Notes under the pieces: model-generated
Database searches by the model: none
Seen by the model: the letters and a program-made list of their open reading frames with translations, nothing else
Told to the model about the DNA's origin: nothing
Made by a program: the position numbers and the translations under genes
Assembly (NCBI GenBank): GCA_937872315.1
Contig: CALMST010000027.1
Coordinates: 1-42,684, forward strand
DNA length: 42,684 bases
Direction: 5' to 3'
Source: an uncultured Ignavibacteria bacterium
GTDB taxonomy: Bacteria; Bacteroidota; Ignavibacteria; Tepidaquicellales; Tepidaquicellaceae
Shown: piece after piece, positions 16,220-26,730 of the stretch
Position numbering within the stretch: the stretch's first letter is position 1
How the letters are laid out: every line of letters starts with the position of its first letter

Positions 16220-16553
16220 TCCCTGGTGATAGATTTGACTTCTGATAAAAAGTTAGCGCTTAGATTTATTATTTAACCAAACTTTTTTAATATGGGTGGA
16301 TAAATTACTGTTTGATATATTATTAAAACTTATGGATTTTTTATAAATCTTTTATTGCTGAGTTTGCTGATTTGATTTTATTAGTTGAATACTTCTTCAA
16401 ATATTATGTGTTTTCCTATCTTATATTCTTCCCTTGCGCAGTAAAATCTTAATTTTATATTTCTGTTTTTTTGCCGGACTATTATGATAATTTTCAAACT
16501 TTTATAATTTTACTTCGTAAAAAAAATCATTTACAAAATTAATCATTAACATT
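16220..16553. other. Intergenic region without visible gene
   Basis: A 334-base AT-rich spacer between the dienelactone hydrolase and epimerase genes. Both strands were read. I see no coding remnant, RNA gene, clear hairpin terminator or repeat. Confidence 0.5.
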
Positions 16554-17543
16554 ATGAACATACTCATACTCGGAGGAAGCGTCTTCCTCGGAATCCAGCT
16601 GGTAAACTCCGCACTAAGAAACAATCACACAGTCACATTATTCAACAGAGGTAAACGTAATCCGGATATATTTCCTGATGTGGAAAAACTGACAGGTGAC
16701 AGAGCCGGTTCGCTGGATGCGCTCAAAGGCAGAACTTTTGATGCCGTAATCGATACTTCAGGACACATTCCGGGACAAGTCCGAAACTCTGCTGAACTAT
16801 TAAAAGATAATGCCGGACATTACACTTTCATTTCAAGTATCTCAGCATATTCGGATTTTTCCGATATGCATATAAAAGAAGGTTCGGCTACCTGCAAGAT
16901 CACAGACGGGAATGTTACTGAAATGACAATGGAAAATTACGGCGCAATGAAAGTTCTTTGTGAAGAAGCCGTTTCGGATGTTTTCGGTGACAGAGCATTG
17001 AATATAAGACCCGGGCTGATAGTAGGCACGAATGACTGGTCGGACAGATTTACATACTGGGTACACAAAACTACTGAAGGCGGGAAAGTGCTTGCGCCGG
17101 ATGATAAAGACAGTTCAGTACAGTTTATAGATGTGAAAGATCTTGCTGACTGGATAATCAAAATGGCAGAAGAGAAAAAATCAGGATTGTATAATGCAAC
17201 AGGTCCGGGAGAGAAACTGTCCTTCGGGGATTTTATTGATAAATGTATTAAGTTCGGAGGTAAAGATACAAAAATGGTATGGGTAAACGAAAAATTCATA
17301 GAAGATGAAGAGATTATCCCATGGGCAGAGTTTCCCATGTGGGTTCCGCCTTCCGAACAGGGAGTCAGCAATGTCAGCATAAGTAAAGCCATAAACGACG
17401 GATTGAAGTTCAGACCGCTTGAAGATACATTAAAAGACACACTTGAGTTTGACCGTTCGAGAAAAGATCACAAATTGAAAGCCGGATTATCACCAGAGCG
17501 GGAAGCTGAGTTAATAAAAAAATGGGAAGATATGACAGTTTAA
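16554..17543 (+). CDS. NAD-dependent epimerase/dehydratase family protein
   Basis: A 329-residue extended short-chain dehydrogenase/reductase. The N-terminal Rossmann loop is GGSVFLGIQLV (8-18). FISSISAYSDF and YGAMK (Y129, K133, the YxxxK pair) form the active site. It resembles the isoflavone-reductase-like subgroup (LFNRGKRNPDIF, then DRAGSLDALKGRTFDAVIDT), which includes uncharacterised bacterial reductases and plant CSP41-type RNA-binding homologues. Substrate is unknown. It is directly upstream of dnaN, in the place that dnaA often takes, but there is no functional tie. Confidence 0.8.
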   Translation: MNILILGGSVFLGIQLVNSALRNNHTVTLFNRGKRNPDIFPDVEKLTGDRAGSLDALKGRTFDAVIDTSGHIPGQVRNSAELLKDNAGHYTFISSISAYSDFSDMHIKEGSATCKITDGNVTEMTMENYGAMKVLCEEAVSDVFGDRALNIRPGLIVGTNDWSDRFTYWVHKTTEGGKVLAPDDKDSSVQFIDVKDLADWIIKMAEEKKSGLYNATGPGEKLSFGDFIDKCIKFGGKDTKMVWVNEKFIEDEEIIPWAEFPMWVPPSEQGVSNVSISKAINDGLKFRPLEDTLKDTLEFDRSRKDHKLKAGLSPEREAELIKKWEDMTV

Positions 17544-17766
17544 AATTTTCTGGAGAAAAAAGTGTATGGAAATTTTTAAAATCAAACTGTCAGGGACAAA
17601 TTAATATTATTTTTTCATGTACATGAGAGACTTTTTCAGCCGGGTGTAAGAAAAATTGGATTACCTCTGGGAGCTGATCTTCCAGAATACTTCATTTCTC
17701 CGTTAACCCTTGTAAACATTGACCTCAATCTATGTTTAAAAATGAAATTTTATTAAAATGACGTAG

Positions 17767-17797
17767 TTTGTCAATTGAATATAGAGGATTAAATTTG
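17767..17797 (+). promoter_or_regulatory. Possible dnaN promoter (Bacteroidota type)
   Basis: TTTG at 17767-17770 and TAAATTTG at 17790-17797 are separated by 19 bases and match the -33 TTTG / -7 TAnnTTTG pattern of the Bacteroidota primary sigma factor. The dnaN ATG follows 29 bases after the -7 box. This is the best promoter match I found in the window. Confidence 0.45.
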
Positions 17798-17826
17798 TAT
17801 TTTTCTCCAATTAAATTTAATCACAA

Positions 17827-19056
17827 ATGAAATTTTCTGTTACAGGTGACAAACTTGTAGATTATCTTAGTAAACTCAATTCAGTAATACCAACACGCTC
17901 TCCTCTTCCGATTCTTGATAATATATTATTCGAATTAAACGGAAACGAACTGAAGCTTTTAGCTTCGGATCTGGAGATCTTTATCCGTACGACTCTTGAA
18001 GTCAAAGGTGAAAAAGACGGTAAAGTTGCTATTCCGGCTAAAAAGTTACTTGAAATATCGAGAACTCTGACTTCTGCAAAACTTGATTTTAGTGTTAATG
18101 AAAAGAACCGTATTACAATAAAAACCAGAAACGGAAAATATACAATTGGCGGCGAGCCGGCAGAAGAATTTCCGGTGCCGGAAGAAAAAAGTGAGATGAA
18201 CACACTGGAATTTGACGGACGGCTTTTAAGAAGATTTTTGTCAAAGGTCATTCACGCTGTCAATACTGACGAACTAAGAAGAAATATGTCCGGTGTTTTA
18301 CTTGATGTAAAGCCGGGCGAACTAAAGTTTGTGGCAACTGACGGATTCAGACTGGGAAAGATCATTAAGGATAATTTCAAAGTGAAATCCGATCTTGAGG
18401 AAAAGATCATTATTCCTCTGAAGACAAGTAATCTCATTTTAAGATTAAACAACGGTGAAGATTCCGTGATTGATTTTGATGAAAATGACCTTAAAGTTAC
18501 ATTCGGTGATTTTGAGATATTTTCAAAACTGATAGATGATACATTCCCGAGTTATGAAAATGTGATCCCGGACAACAATGACAAGATCCTGAAAATAGAA
18601 AAGAGTTCATTGTCAGCATCGCTCAGAAGAGCGCTTATATTTGCTGATGCAATAACAAAAAGAGTCAGACTTGAGATCTCAAACAATGCGCTGACGATCA
18701 AGGCTGATAATCCTGAAATAGGTTCGGAAGGCGAAGAGACGATCGAAGGTTCGTTTACAAGCACCGGAGGCGATGAAGATTTTGACAGTAATCCTTTTGT
18801 AATAGCATTCAATGCAGGTTATTTACTTGATGCGGTCTCACAGATGGATATCGGAAACAGTTCCGCTGATGAAATGCCAAAGATCGGAGCGGACGGAGCT
18901 TTGGTTGATGTTATTGATGAAGAATCGAAGCACATGCCCGAAGGTGAAATTAACATCAGCTTCGGAAGTTCATCCAAAGCTGCTATTATTACTCCATCAG
19001 AGCAGAAGAAGAATGAGAATTATATTGAGCTGATAATGCCGGTTAGAGTTGGATAA
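17827..19056 (+). CDS. dnaN: DNA polymerase III beta subunit (sliding clamp)
   Basis: A 409-residue beta clamp, the ring that tethers replicative polymerase to DNA. MKFSVTGDKLVDYLSKLNSVIPTRSPLPILDNIL is the standard first-domain start; LLEISRTL, FDGRLLRRFLSKVIHAV (second domain) and ATDGFRLGK are further family landmarks; and the end YIELIMPVRVG corresponds to the canonical C-terminal strand. It is longer than the about 370-residue norm because of an acidic and Ser-rich insertion in domain III (about residues 335-395). It begins the dnaN-recF-DUF721-gyrB block; dnaA is not upstream. Confidence 0.95.
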   Translation: MKFSVTGDKLVDYLSKLNSVIPTRSPLPILDNILFELNGNELKLLASDLEIFIRTTLEVKGEKDGKVAIPAKKLLEISRTLTSAKLDFSVNEKNRITIKTRNGKYTIGGEPAEEFPVPEEKSEMNTLEFDGRLLRRFLSKVIHAVNTDELRRNMSGVLLDVKPGELKFVATDGFRLGKIIKDNFKVKSDLEEKIIIPLKTSNLILRLNNGEDSVIDFDENDLKVTFGDFEIFSKLIDDTFPSYENVIPDNNDKILKIEKSSLSASLRRALIFADAITKRVRLEISNNALTIKADNPEIGSEGEETIEGSFTSTGGDEDFDSNPFVIAFNAGYLLDAVSQMDIGNSSADEMPKIGADGALVDVIDEESKHMPEGEINISFGSSSKAAIITPSEQKKNENYIELIMPVRVG

Positions 19057-19065
19057 TTTTAAAAA

Positions 19066-19114
19066 GTATTGAGTATTGAGTATTGAGTAGTGTGTATTGT
19101 GTATTGTGTAGTGA
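19066..19114. repeat. Seven-unit heptamer array between dnaN and recF
   Basis: Seven uninterrupted 7-base units: GTATTGA three times, then GTAGTGT, GTATTGT, GTATTGT, GTAGTGA. It begins ten bases after the dnaN stop. On the opposite strand the main unit is TCAATAC, close to the CCAATAC/CTAATAC units at 14449-14483. Confidence 0.8.
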
Positions 19115-19277
19115 GTAACATTCTGCTATTCGGATTTAGTAATATAAATTTTTTTTATTATCAAGAGTTTTCATTAATTATATATCCTGCCGTTCAACAG
19201 CACTGAACATATACATTGTAAAAATTATCATTACTTAACTGAATTTTACTAAGTGGTCATGATGAATGAGACCAATT

Positions 19278-20516
19278 ATGATTTTAAAGAAAATTTTATT
19301 GAAAAATTTCAGAAATTATTCCTGGCAGGAAATAATTTTTAATGATAAGTTTAATTTCATTTACGGGAATAACGGTCACGGAAAGACAAATATTCTTGAA
19401 GCGGTTTCATTTACAACTTTCGGGAAGAGTTTTCTCGGAGCTGCCGAAACCGATTGTGTAAAGTTTGGTGAAAAAGAGTTCTTTATAGAGTCGGATTTCT
19501 TAAATGATCTGGATAATGAGGACAGGCTGGTTATTAATTATAATTCTGAAACCCGCTCAAAGTCGATCAGCAGGAACAAAGAAAAGGTGTCGTCATTTTC
19601 TTCCGAGATATTCGGAAGATATCCTATAGTCTTTCTTTCTCCTCACAGTCTGAACATTACATACGGTAATCCGTCGGACAGACGAAAGTTTTTTGACATC
19701 CTGATCTCTCAGTCAAGCAGACTATATCTGGATTATCTTAAGGAACTTGCAAAGATACTAAGACAAAAAAATGCTCTGCTGAAAAATTTTACTGTCTTTA
19801 AAAAATATACCCGGAGTCAGTTTGAAGATCTTGTTCAGTCATACAATGAAAAGCTTATAACAGTATCAACGAATGTTATTTTTAAAAGACTGAATTTTCT
19901 GAATGAGTATGACAGTTATTTCAGTAAAAATTTTTCGATGCTGACAGTTGAAGAGCATGAAGGCAGCATTAGTTATAATTCCGATGCATTAGGAGAAACT
20001 GATCCACTTAAAAGCAAAATAGATTTTGATGAGATCTGCCTGAAGATAAAAATTGCAATTGATAACCGTCTTGATGATGAAGTAAAAAGAGCAGTTTCAC
20101 TCTGTGGTCCTCAGAGAGATGATTACATATTCAGGCTTAAGAAGAATGATCCTGGAAAAAACGAAATCTCCCGTGGATTTGATCTTAAGAATTTTGCATC
20201 ACAGGGTGAGCATAAGACATTTCTTGTTGCTTTAAAGTTATCCGAATTTGATATTTTAAAAGATAAGAAAGGAACAAACCCTGTACTGCTGCTGGATGAT
20301 GTTTTATCCGAACTTGATCAAAGCAGGGTTTCAAAGATCATATCTCATCTTAAGGAATACGGTCAGATCTTTCTTACTACAACTGACAGATCTTATCTGG
20401 AAAACCTCGGTGAATTTTATGAGGAAAAAGAGATCTCGGTATTTGAGATCGAAGAAGGAAAGGTTATAAACACAAACGACATAATTTTTGCAGCTAAAAA
20501 TAAATTTCAGAATTGA
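19278..20516 (+). CDS. recF: DNA replication/repair protein RecF
   Basis: A 412-residue SMC-like ATPase that helps load RecA at single-strand gaps. The Walker A FIYGNNGHGKTNILEAV lies close to the N-terminus, FLSPHSLNITYGNPSDRRKFFD and SLCGPQRDDY are RecF landmarks, the ABC signature is FASQGEHKTF, and Walker B/D-loop is LLLDDVLSELDQSR. I take the ATG at 19278 (MILKKILLKNFRNY, the usual RecF start); an upstream in-frame ATG at 19266 would add MRPI. Its stop overlaps the TTG start of the DUF721 gene. Confidence 0.93.
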   Translation: MILKKILLKNFRNYSWQEIIFNDKFNFIYGNNGHGKTNILEAVSFTTFGKSFLGAAETDCVKFGEKEFFIESDFLNDLDNEDRLVINYNSETRSKSISRNKEKVSSFSSEIFGRYPIVFLSPHSLNITYGNPSDRRKFFDILISQSSRLYLDYLKELAKILRQKNALLKNFTVFKKYTRSQFEDLVQSYNEKLITVSTNVIFKRLNFLNEYDSYFSKNFSMLTVEEHEGSISYNSDALGETDPLKSKIDFDEICLKIKIAIDNRLDDEVKRAVSLCGPQRDDYIFRLKKNDPGKNEISRGFDLKNFASQGEHKTFLVALKLSEFDILKDKKGTNPVLLLDDVLSELDQSRVSKIISHLKEYGQIFLTTTDRSYLENLGEFYEEKEISVFEIEEGKVINTNDIIFAAKNKFQN

Positions 20517-20824
20517 AAAGCATAGAAACAAAAACCCGGTTCAATAAAACAGTCTGTCTGAAAAACGAGATGGATAATTTTATGAATCATATAGGGCTGG
20601 ACAACAGAATGCAGGAGCTTCAGGTGCTGAACATCTGGAAAGAATGTGTGGGAGAGGCAATAGCAAGATATTCAACTCCGCTTGAGATTAAAAAAAACAA
20701 ATTATTTGTAAGGGTTGAAAATGCAGCATGGAGATATGAACTTTCTTTAAAGAAAGTTCAGATAGTTGATAAATTAAATGACAGTTTCAAAAAAAAATTA
20801 ATCAGAGACATAATTTTTATATAA
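20513..20824 (+). CDS. DUF721 (DciA-like) protein
   Basis: A 103-residue DUF721 protein. The core (GLDNRMQELQVLNIWKECVG, then TPLEIKKNKLFVRVENAAWR and YELSLKKVQIVDKLN) is the KH-like domain of DciA, the ancestral loader of the replicative helicase DnaB. The position between recF and gyrB is the common one for DUF721 genes in Bacteroidota relatives. The start is TTG at 20513, overlapping the recF stop by four bases, so translation is coupled. Confidence 0.85.
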   Translation: MKSIETKTRFNKTVCLKNEMDNFMNHIGLDNRMQELQVLNIWKECVGEAIARYSTPLEIKKNKLFVRVENAAWRYELSLKKVQIVDKLNDSFKKKLIRDIIFI

Positions 20825-20832
20825 AATTTTAA

Positions 20833-22854
<2,022 letters not shown>

Positions 22855-22953
22855 TCAAGCGTGCAGAGTTTGACAAGCATGTTAAGTTTTGATTTAATTT
22901 CCGTAATTTTTAAAACACAGCAACACAAAATAATCTAACAGATAAATTTTTCT

Positions 22954-23784
22954 TTGGAAGAAATATTCAGAGCAATTGTTCTTGGAATAATACAGGGCAC
23001 CACGGAATTCATACCGGTCAGCAGCACGGCGCATCTCAGGATAATCCCTGCCTTACTCGGCTGGAAAGACATCGGAGCAGCATACTCAGCAGTGATGCAG
23101 ATCGGAACACTCGTCGCTACACTTATATATTTCAGGAATGATATCATAAATCTTATTAACGGATTCCTCGGTGCGTTTAAGAAAAAGGATTTTCTCACAA
23201 ATTCCGAATCAAGAAATTTCATACTAATCATATTAGGTACCATTCCTATTGGTGTCTGCGGATTACTTTTCAAAAGATTCATAGAAGGTGATGCAAGAGG
23301 ACTGTATGTGATCAGCGCTGCATTGATCTTACTTGCAGTAATTCTTTTCATCGCCGAGAAAGTCGGTTCCAGAAAAAAGGATCTTTCGGAAATTACCGTA
23401 AAAGACGGATTGATAATAGGTTTTGCTCAAGCGCTTGCGCTTATTCCCGGAAGTTCGAGAAGCGGTGTCACTATCACAGCCGGACTTTTCCGGGGATTGA
23501 AAAGGGATGTAGCTGCAAGATTCTCCTTTCTCCTCAGCATTCCTGCAATTGGTCTCAGCGGGTTATATGAACTATATAAAGAAAGAGATCTTCTTCTGAA
23601 TGAAAATCTGCTTAGCTTAACTGTTGCAACAGTTGTATCCGGAATAGTCGGATATCTTTCAATAGCATTTCTGATCTCATATCTCAAAACGAAGAGCAAT
23701 ATGGTCTTTATAATATACAGGATCGCTCTAGGAATTTTGATTCTCATCCTTTTGTCACAGGGTATCCTGTCCAATCTGGAATAA
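22954..23784 (+). CDS. uppP: Undecaprenyl-diphosphatase
   Basis: A 276-residue membrane enzyme that dephosphorylates undecaprenyl pyrophosphate to recycle the lipid carrier for cell-wall and glycan synthesis. QGTTEFIPVSSTAHLRI (about 14-30) carries the catalytic Glu and Ser-rich motif, and ALIPGSSRSGVTITAGLF is the second family signature (PGSSRSG). About eight transmembrane helices are seen. The start is TTG at 22954; any later start would cut into the first conserved helix. It follows gyrB by 99 bases. Confidence 0.92.
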   Translation: MEEIFRAIVLGIIQGTTEFIPVSSTAHLRIIPALLGWKDIGAAYSAVMQIGTLVATLIYFRNDIINLINGFLGAFKKKDFLTNSESRNFILIILGTIPIGVCGLLFKRFIEGDARGLYVISAALILLAVILFIAEKVGSRKKDLSEITVKDGLIIGFAQALALIPGSSRSGVTITAGLFRGLKRDVAARFSFLLSIPAIGLSGLYELYKERDLLLNENLLSLTVATVVSGIVGYLSIAFLISYLKTKSNMVFIIYRIALGILILILLSQGILSNLE

Positions 23785-24234
23785 AGATTAATTCCGGTAA
23801 CATTTTTATTGACTATAAAACTTTAAGACTTTAAGGTTAAAATTTATGGGATCACCTTGTTTCATAAAATGTGATTTTTTTTATTAACAATTTTTATAAG
23901 TGTTCAGGCAGTACAAAGAAACTTAAATACACGGCTGGCAATCGAATTCCTGTCTGAGGCTTTGAATCTCTGAGAAAAATACTTTACCGAATGTTTTCAT
24001 TAATATTTATTAATCAAGTTTATGAAATATGTTTTTTTACGATATAATGTATGAATTTGATGATAAAATATCAGTCGGTTTTGAATCAGTTAATGGTAAT
24101 TTTACTTCTTTAAATCGCTTTGGAAAGATGCGGTTCTGAGTCCGGAAATTTTTAATTTTTTTACGTTTTGATGTTACGAATTATTTTGTATTTTAAAATG
24201 TTAAATATTAACAAAATTAAAATAAAATTAAGAA
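23785..24234. other. Intergenic region with a weak terminator-like hairpin
   Basis: This 450-base spacer carries a weak terminator-like hairpin shortly after uppP and no visible gene in the rest. AT-rich DNA fills the last 250 bases before the thioredoxin-fold gene, with a poor promoter-like TATTTTG near 24184. Confidence 0.45.
23851..23883 (+). terminator. Weak intrinsic terminator after uppP
   Basis: ATCAC (23851-23855) pairs with GTGAT (23871-23875), whose last T begins a nine-T tract. The stem is only five pairs, with a possible inner TTT/AAA pairing, so it is weak, but the T run and the location 67 bases after the uppP stop fit a terminator. Confidence 0.4.
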
Positions 24235-24732
24235 ATGAAAGCTTCAAAAATTTTATTCACCGTTATAATCTGTTTGTTTGCATTTACAGGTACTTATGGT
24301 CAGAATTCTCAAACATTCAATTCCGGTCTTAACGACGCAAAAACAAGCGGCAAAAAAATCTTCCTTTATATATATTCAGAATCAGACAGCTGGAGTAAAA
24401 AAACAGATTCCGAGGTCATTGCTTCCGATGGGGTAAAAAATGCTCTGGGAGCATTTACATTTATAAGGCTCAATGCTGACAGTCCGGATAAATTCACATA
24501 CAATAAAAAAGAGTATACTTCATCCGATCTTGCTAAACAATTCGGCGGAACAGGTTATCCTACATTTGTTTTTATGAATCCTGACGGCAGCGTTATTTCT
24601 TTTAAATATAACGGTGATGTAACATCAAATATTTCGGGATTTATGGGTGCGGATGATTTTGCAGATATGCTTAATTTCTTTGCGCAGAACAAACATCAGA
24701 ATTCGGATCTTTCAACGATCTTCTCAAACTAA
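24235..24732 (+). CDS. Exported thioredoxin-fold protein lacking the CxxC cysteines
   Basis: A 165-residue protein with a Sec signal peptide (MKASKILFTVIICLFAFTGTYG, cut before QNSQ), so it is periplasmic or exported. The rest is a thioredoxin_7/DUF255-like fold: KIFLYIYSESDSWSKKTDSEV, FIRLNADS and the cis-Pro loop GYPTFVFMNPDGS. At the site where relatives have W-C-x-W-C-K-K it reads S-D-S-W-S-K-K, so neither active-site cysteine is present, and the protein has only one cysteine, in the signal peptide. It cannot be a classical thiol oxidoreductase and may be a binding or chaperone-like variant. It ends eight bases from the convergent coaD. Confidence 0.78.
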   Translation: MKASKILFTVIICLFAFTGTYGQNSQTFNSGLNDAKTSGKKIFLYIYSESDSWSKKTDSEVIASDGVKNALGAFTFIRLNADSPDKFTYNKKEYTSSDLAKQFGGTGYPTFVFMNPDGSVISFKYNGDVTSNISGFMGADDFADMLNFFAQNKHQNSDLSTIFSN

Positions 24733-24740
24733 TTACAGTT

Positions 24741-25229
24741 TTAATTCTTTTTGAATTTTTTCTTAAGTACTTTCAAAACATTCGGCGGTACAAATTCAAT
24801 TATGTTTGAATCATAAAAGGCAAGTTCTCTTACCAGAGAAGAGTTTAGATAAGTGTATTTCTCATTGGGCATCAAAAATACTGTATTGATGTCGGGACTT
24901 AGTTTTTTATTGGTGAGTGACAACTGGAATTCATATTCAAAATCCGATATCGCCCGTAATCCTCTTACTATTACAGAAGCTTTTTTCTTATTGGCATATT
25001 TAACAAGAAGTCCTTCAAAGTGATCAGCTTCTACATTCTTTATTTTTCCCGTTGCGCCTTTTATCATACCAAGCCTTTCTTCAACAGTAAATACAGGCAC
25101 CTTTGCAGGGTTTACCGCTATAGCAACAATCACTTTATCAAAAATGCCCGAAGCTCTTTTTATGATATCGAGATGTCCGTTTGTGAGCGGATCGAATGTT
25201 CCCGCATAAACTGCTGTGATCTTTTTCAT
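24741..25229 (-). CDS. coaD: Phosphopantetheine adenylyltransferase
   Basis: A 162-residue nucleotidyltransferase that makes dephospho-CoA from 4'-phosphopantetheine and ATP. AVYAGTFDPLTNGHLDII (7-24) carries the HxGH-type motif in the form TNGH (H19), VIVRGLRAISDFEYEFQ is the conserved central region, and YLNSSLVRELAFY corresponds to the ISSTxVRE signature. Length is typical. It is the last gene of the minus-strand group comEA-like, pilM-like, rsmD, coaD, with gaps of only 28-32 bases. Confidence 0.95.
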   Translation of the reverse strand: MKKITAVYAGTFDPLTNGHLDIIKRASGIFDKVIVAIAVNPAKVPVFTVEERLGMIKGATGKIKNVEADHFEGLLVKYANKKKASVIVRGLRAISDFEYEFQLSLTNKKLSPDINTVFLMPNEKYTYLNSSLVRELAFYDSNIIEFVPPNVLKVLKKKFKKN

Positions 25230-25257
25230 ATAAATAGCTTAATTTTATTTTAAAGAA

Positions 25258-25791
25258 TCAAAATCCTCTGCTGAAATCATATACAGTAAAATTTACCGTC
25301 CCAACTTTTTTATTAAACACCAGCTGCTCCGAATATCTTTCCTCATTTACAAATTTATCCGAATGCTCCAATACTAATATAGTTTTCATACTTGAGATCT
25401 TTTCCGTCAGCTCGGTATATTTCTTATAATCATAAGGAGGATCGCAAAATACAAGACCGGGGTTGATTGCATAGTTCAGATTTAAAAATCCCAAAACTTC
25501 TGATCTTATTACTTCTGAACTGTCCTGTTCTTTCAGCAGTTCAATATTTTTTTTTACGGTTCTTACGTCTTCATCGACAAAATAACATTTCTCCGCACCC
25601 CGTGAGATCGCTTCCAATCCCAGATTTCCGGTTCCGCAAAACAGATCGAACAAAACTGCTCCCTTCAGATCAAACCTGTTTGTCAGCATATTGAATAAAG
25701 TTTCCTTTGCCCTGTCAGAAGTTGGCCTTATCTTATCCGTTTCAGGAGACTTTAATACTCGGCTTTTATGGAGCCCGGAAATAATTCTCAT
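25258..25791 (-). CDS. rsmD: 16S rRNA (guanine966-N2)-methyltransferase RsmD
   Basis: A 177-residue Rossmann methyltransferase. The N-terminus MRIISGLHKSRVLKSPE leads to RPTSDRAKETLFNML, diagnostic of RsmD. FDLFCGTGNLGLEAISRGA is the S-adenosylmethionine site, and VFCDPPYDYKKY carries the DPPY catalytic motif. It methylates G966 of 16S rRNA. It sits in the common rsmD-coaD order. Confidence 0.92.
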   Translation of the reverse strand: MRIISGLHKSRVLKSPETDKIRPTSDRAKETLFNMLTNRFDLKGAVLFDLFCGTGNLGLEAISRGAEKCYFVDEDVRTVKKNIELLKEQDSSEVIRSEVLGFLNLNYAINPGLVFCDPPYDYKKYTELTEKISSMKTILVLEHSDKFVNEERYSEQLVFNKKVGTVNFTVYDFSRGF

Positions 25792-25823
25792 TAATTAATA
25801 TCTTATATTCTCGGTATTCAGGT

Positions 25824-26702
25824 CTATACATTCTTAAGAGCAAGTCCGTACAAAGGTGAAAATGCTGTGTCATCCGTATTGTCATAATTAATATTGAAAA
25901 CACCCGTATTTTCAAATTGCTCTTTCAGGAATTCCCTTAAATCATTATTTCCGTCTTCGCCATAAATAAAAAAGTTATCAATATTGAACAGAAGCGAGTT
26001 TAAGAGATTTATCTGATTGATAACCAGATATTTGAGATTTGACCCGCCCGGACAGGCATAATCATAATAACGGATCTCCCCGTCACTAAGCAGACTGAAA
26101 TCCACTCTCCCCTTTTTAATGCCTATTACAAGAACGGTTTTTCCGATTATATCTTCAGGATATTTTTCCTTCAGACATTTTTCTATTACTATATGATCGA
26201 TCTCTATATTTCTGATCTTTATTCCCGAACTGTCACAAAGCGTTTTGATAAACTCAAGTTTTTTTTTATTGATGGCAATAAGTAAAGTGTCATCTATATT
26301 CTCGCTGACCCTGTTATTGTTAAGTCTGTAATATCTGACATTAAAATCCTTGTATGTATCAGGAAAATAATTGGAGAGCTCCCAGATTATATGTGATGTG
26401 ACCGAACTGTTGTCTTCTTCAAAATCCACCGGAGTAACATTAAGAAATGTCTGTTCTGTGCCGATCAGAATTCCTGCGGAAACATTATCGTCATTATCAT
26501 CAATTTCAGGATCTTTCTTCAGTACATCCGATATTGCATCCCCGAATTCATGTATGAGATCAAATTTATCCTTTCTCATGACAGTTTCATCACTAAGACT
26601 GAAACTTACATTTACTTCATCTTTTGATAAAATTTTTTTTAGTTTATCAAGCCGCAGGATGCGTATTGTATTGTCAGAGAATTCTATGTTTAAATTTATC
26701 AA
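25824..26702 (-). CDS. PilM-like actin-fold protein
   Basis: A 292-residue protein that looks like the PilM/FtsA-type ATPase fold of type IV pilus assembly. VTSHIIWELSNYFPDTYKDF followed by VRYYRL resembles the IIxEMEQYIPF segment of PilM. LLIAINKKKLEFIKTLCDSS, then GIKIRNIEIDHIVIEKCL, is the usual PilM middle (AAxKxxVxxYxxxxxxAGLxxxxVDxxxFA). TVLVIGIKKGRVDFSLLSDG is the second phosphate-loop region. No PilN, PilO or PilQ genes follow. It lies next to a ComEA-type gene, which suggests a role in DNA uptake or piliation. Divergence is high, so the assignment is moderate. Confidence 0.6.
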   Translation of the reverse strand: MINLNIEFSDNTIRILRLDKLKKILSKDEVNVSFSLSDETVMRKDKFDLIHEFGDAISDVLKKDPEIDDNDDNVSAGILIGTEQTFLNVTPVDFEEDNSSVTSHIIWELSNYFPDTYKDFNVRYYRLNNNRVSENIDDTLLIAINKKKLEFIKTLCDSSGIKIRNIEIDHIVIEKCLKEKYPEDIIGKTVLVIGIKKGRVDFSLLSDGEIRYYDYACPGGSNLKYLVINQINLLNSLLFNIDNFFIYGEDGNNDLREFLKEQFENTGVFNINYDNTDDTAFSPLYGLALKNV

Positions 26703-26730
26703 TTAATTTTTTGTCTGTTTAAAATGTCTG

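Noticed and set aside
17544-17826. Replication origin upstream of dnaN
   Set aside because: I looked for DnaA boxes and AT-rich unwinding repeats and found no convincing cluster; a promoter explains the region better.
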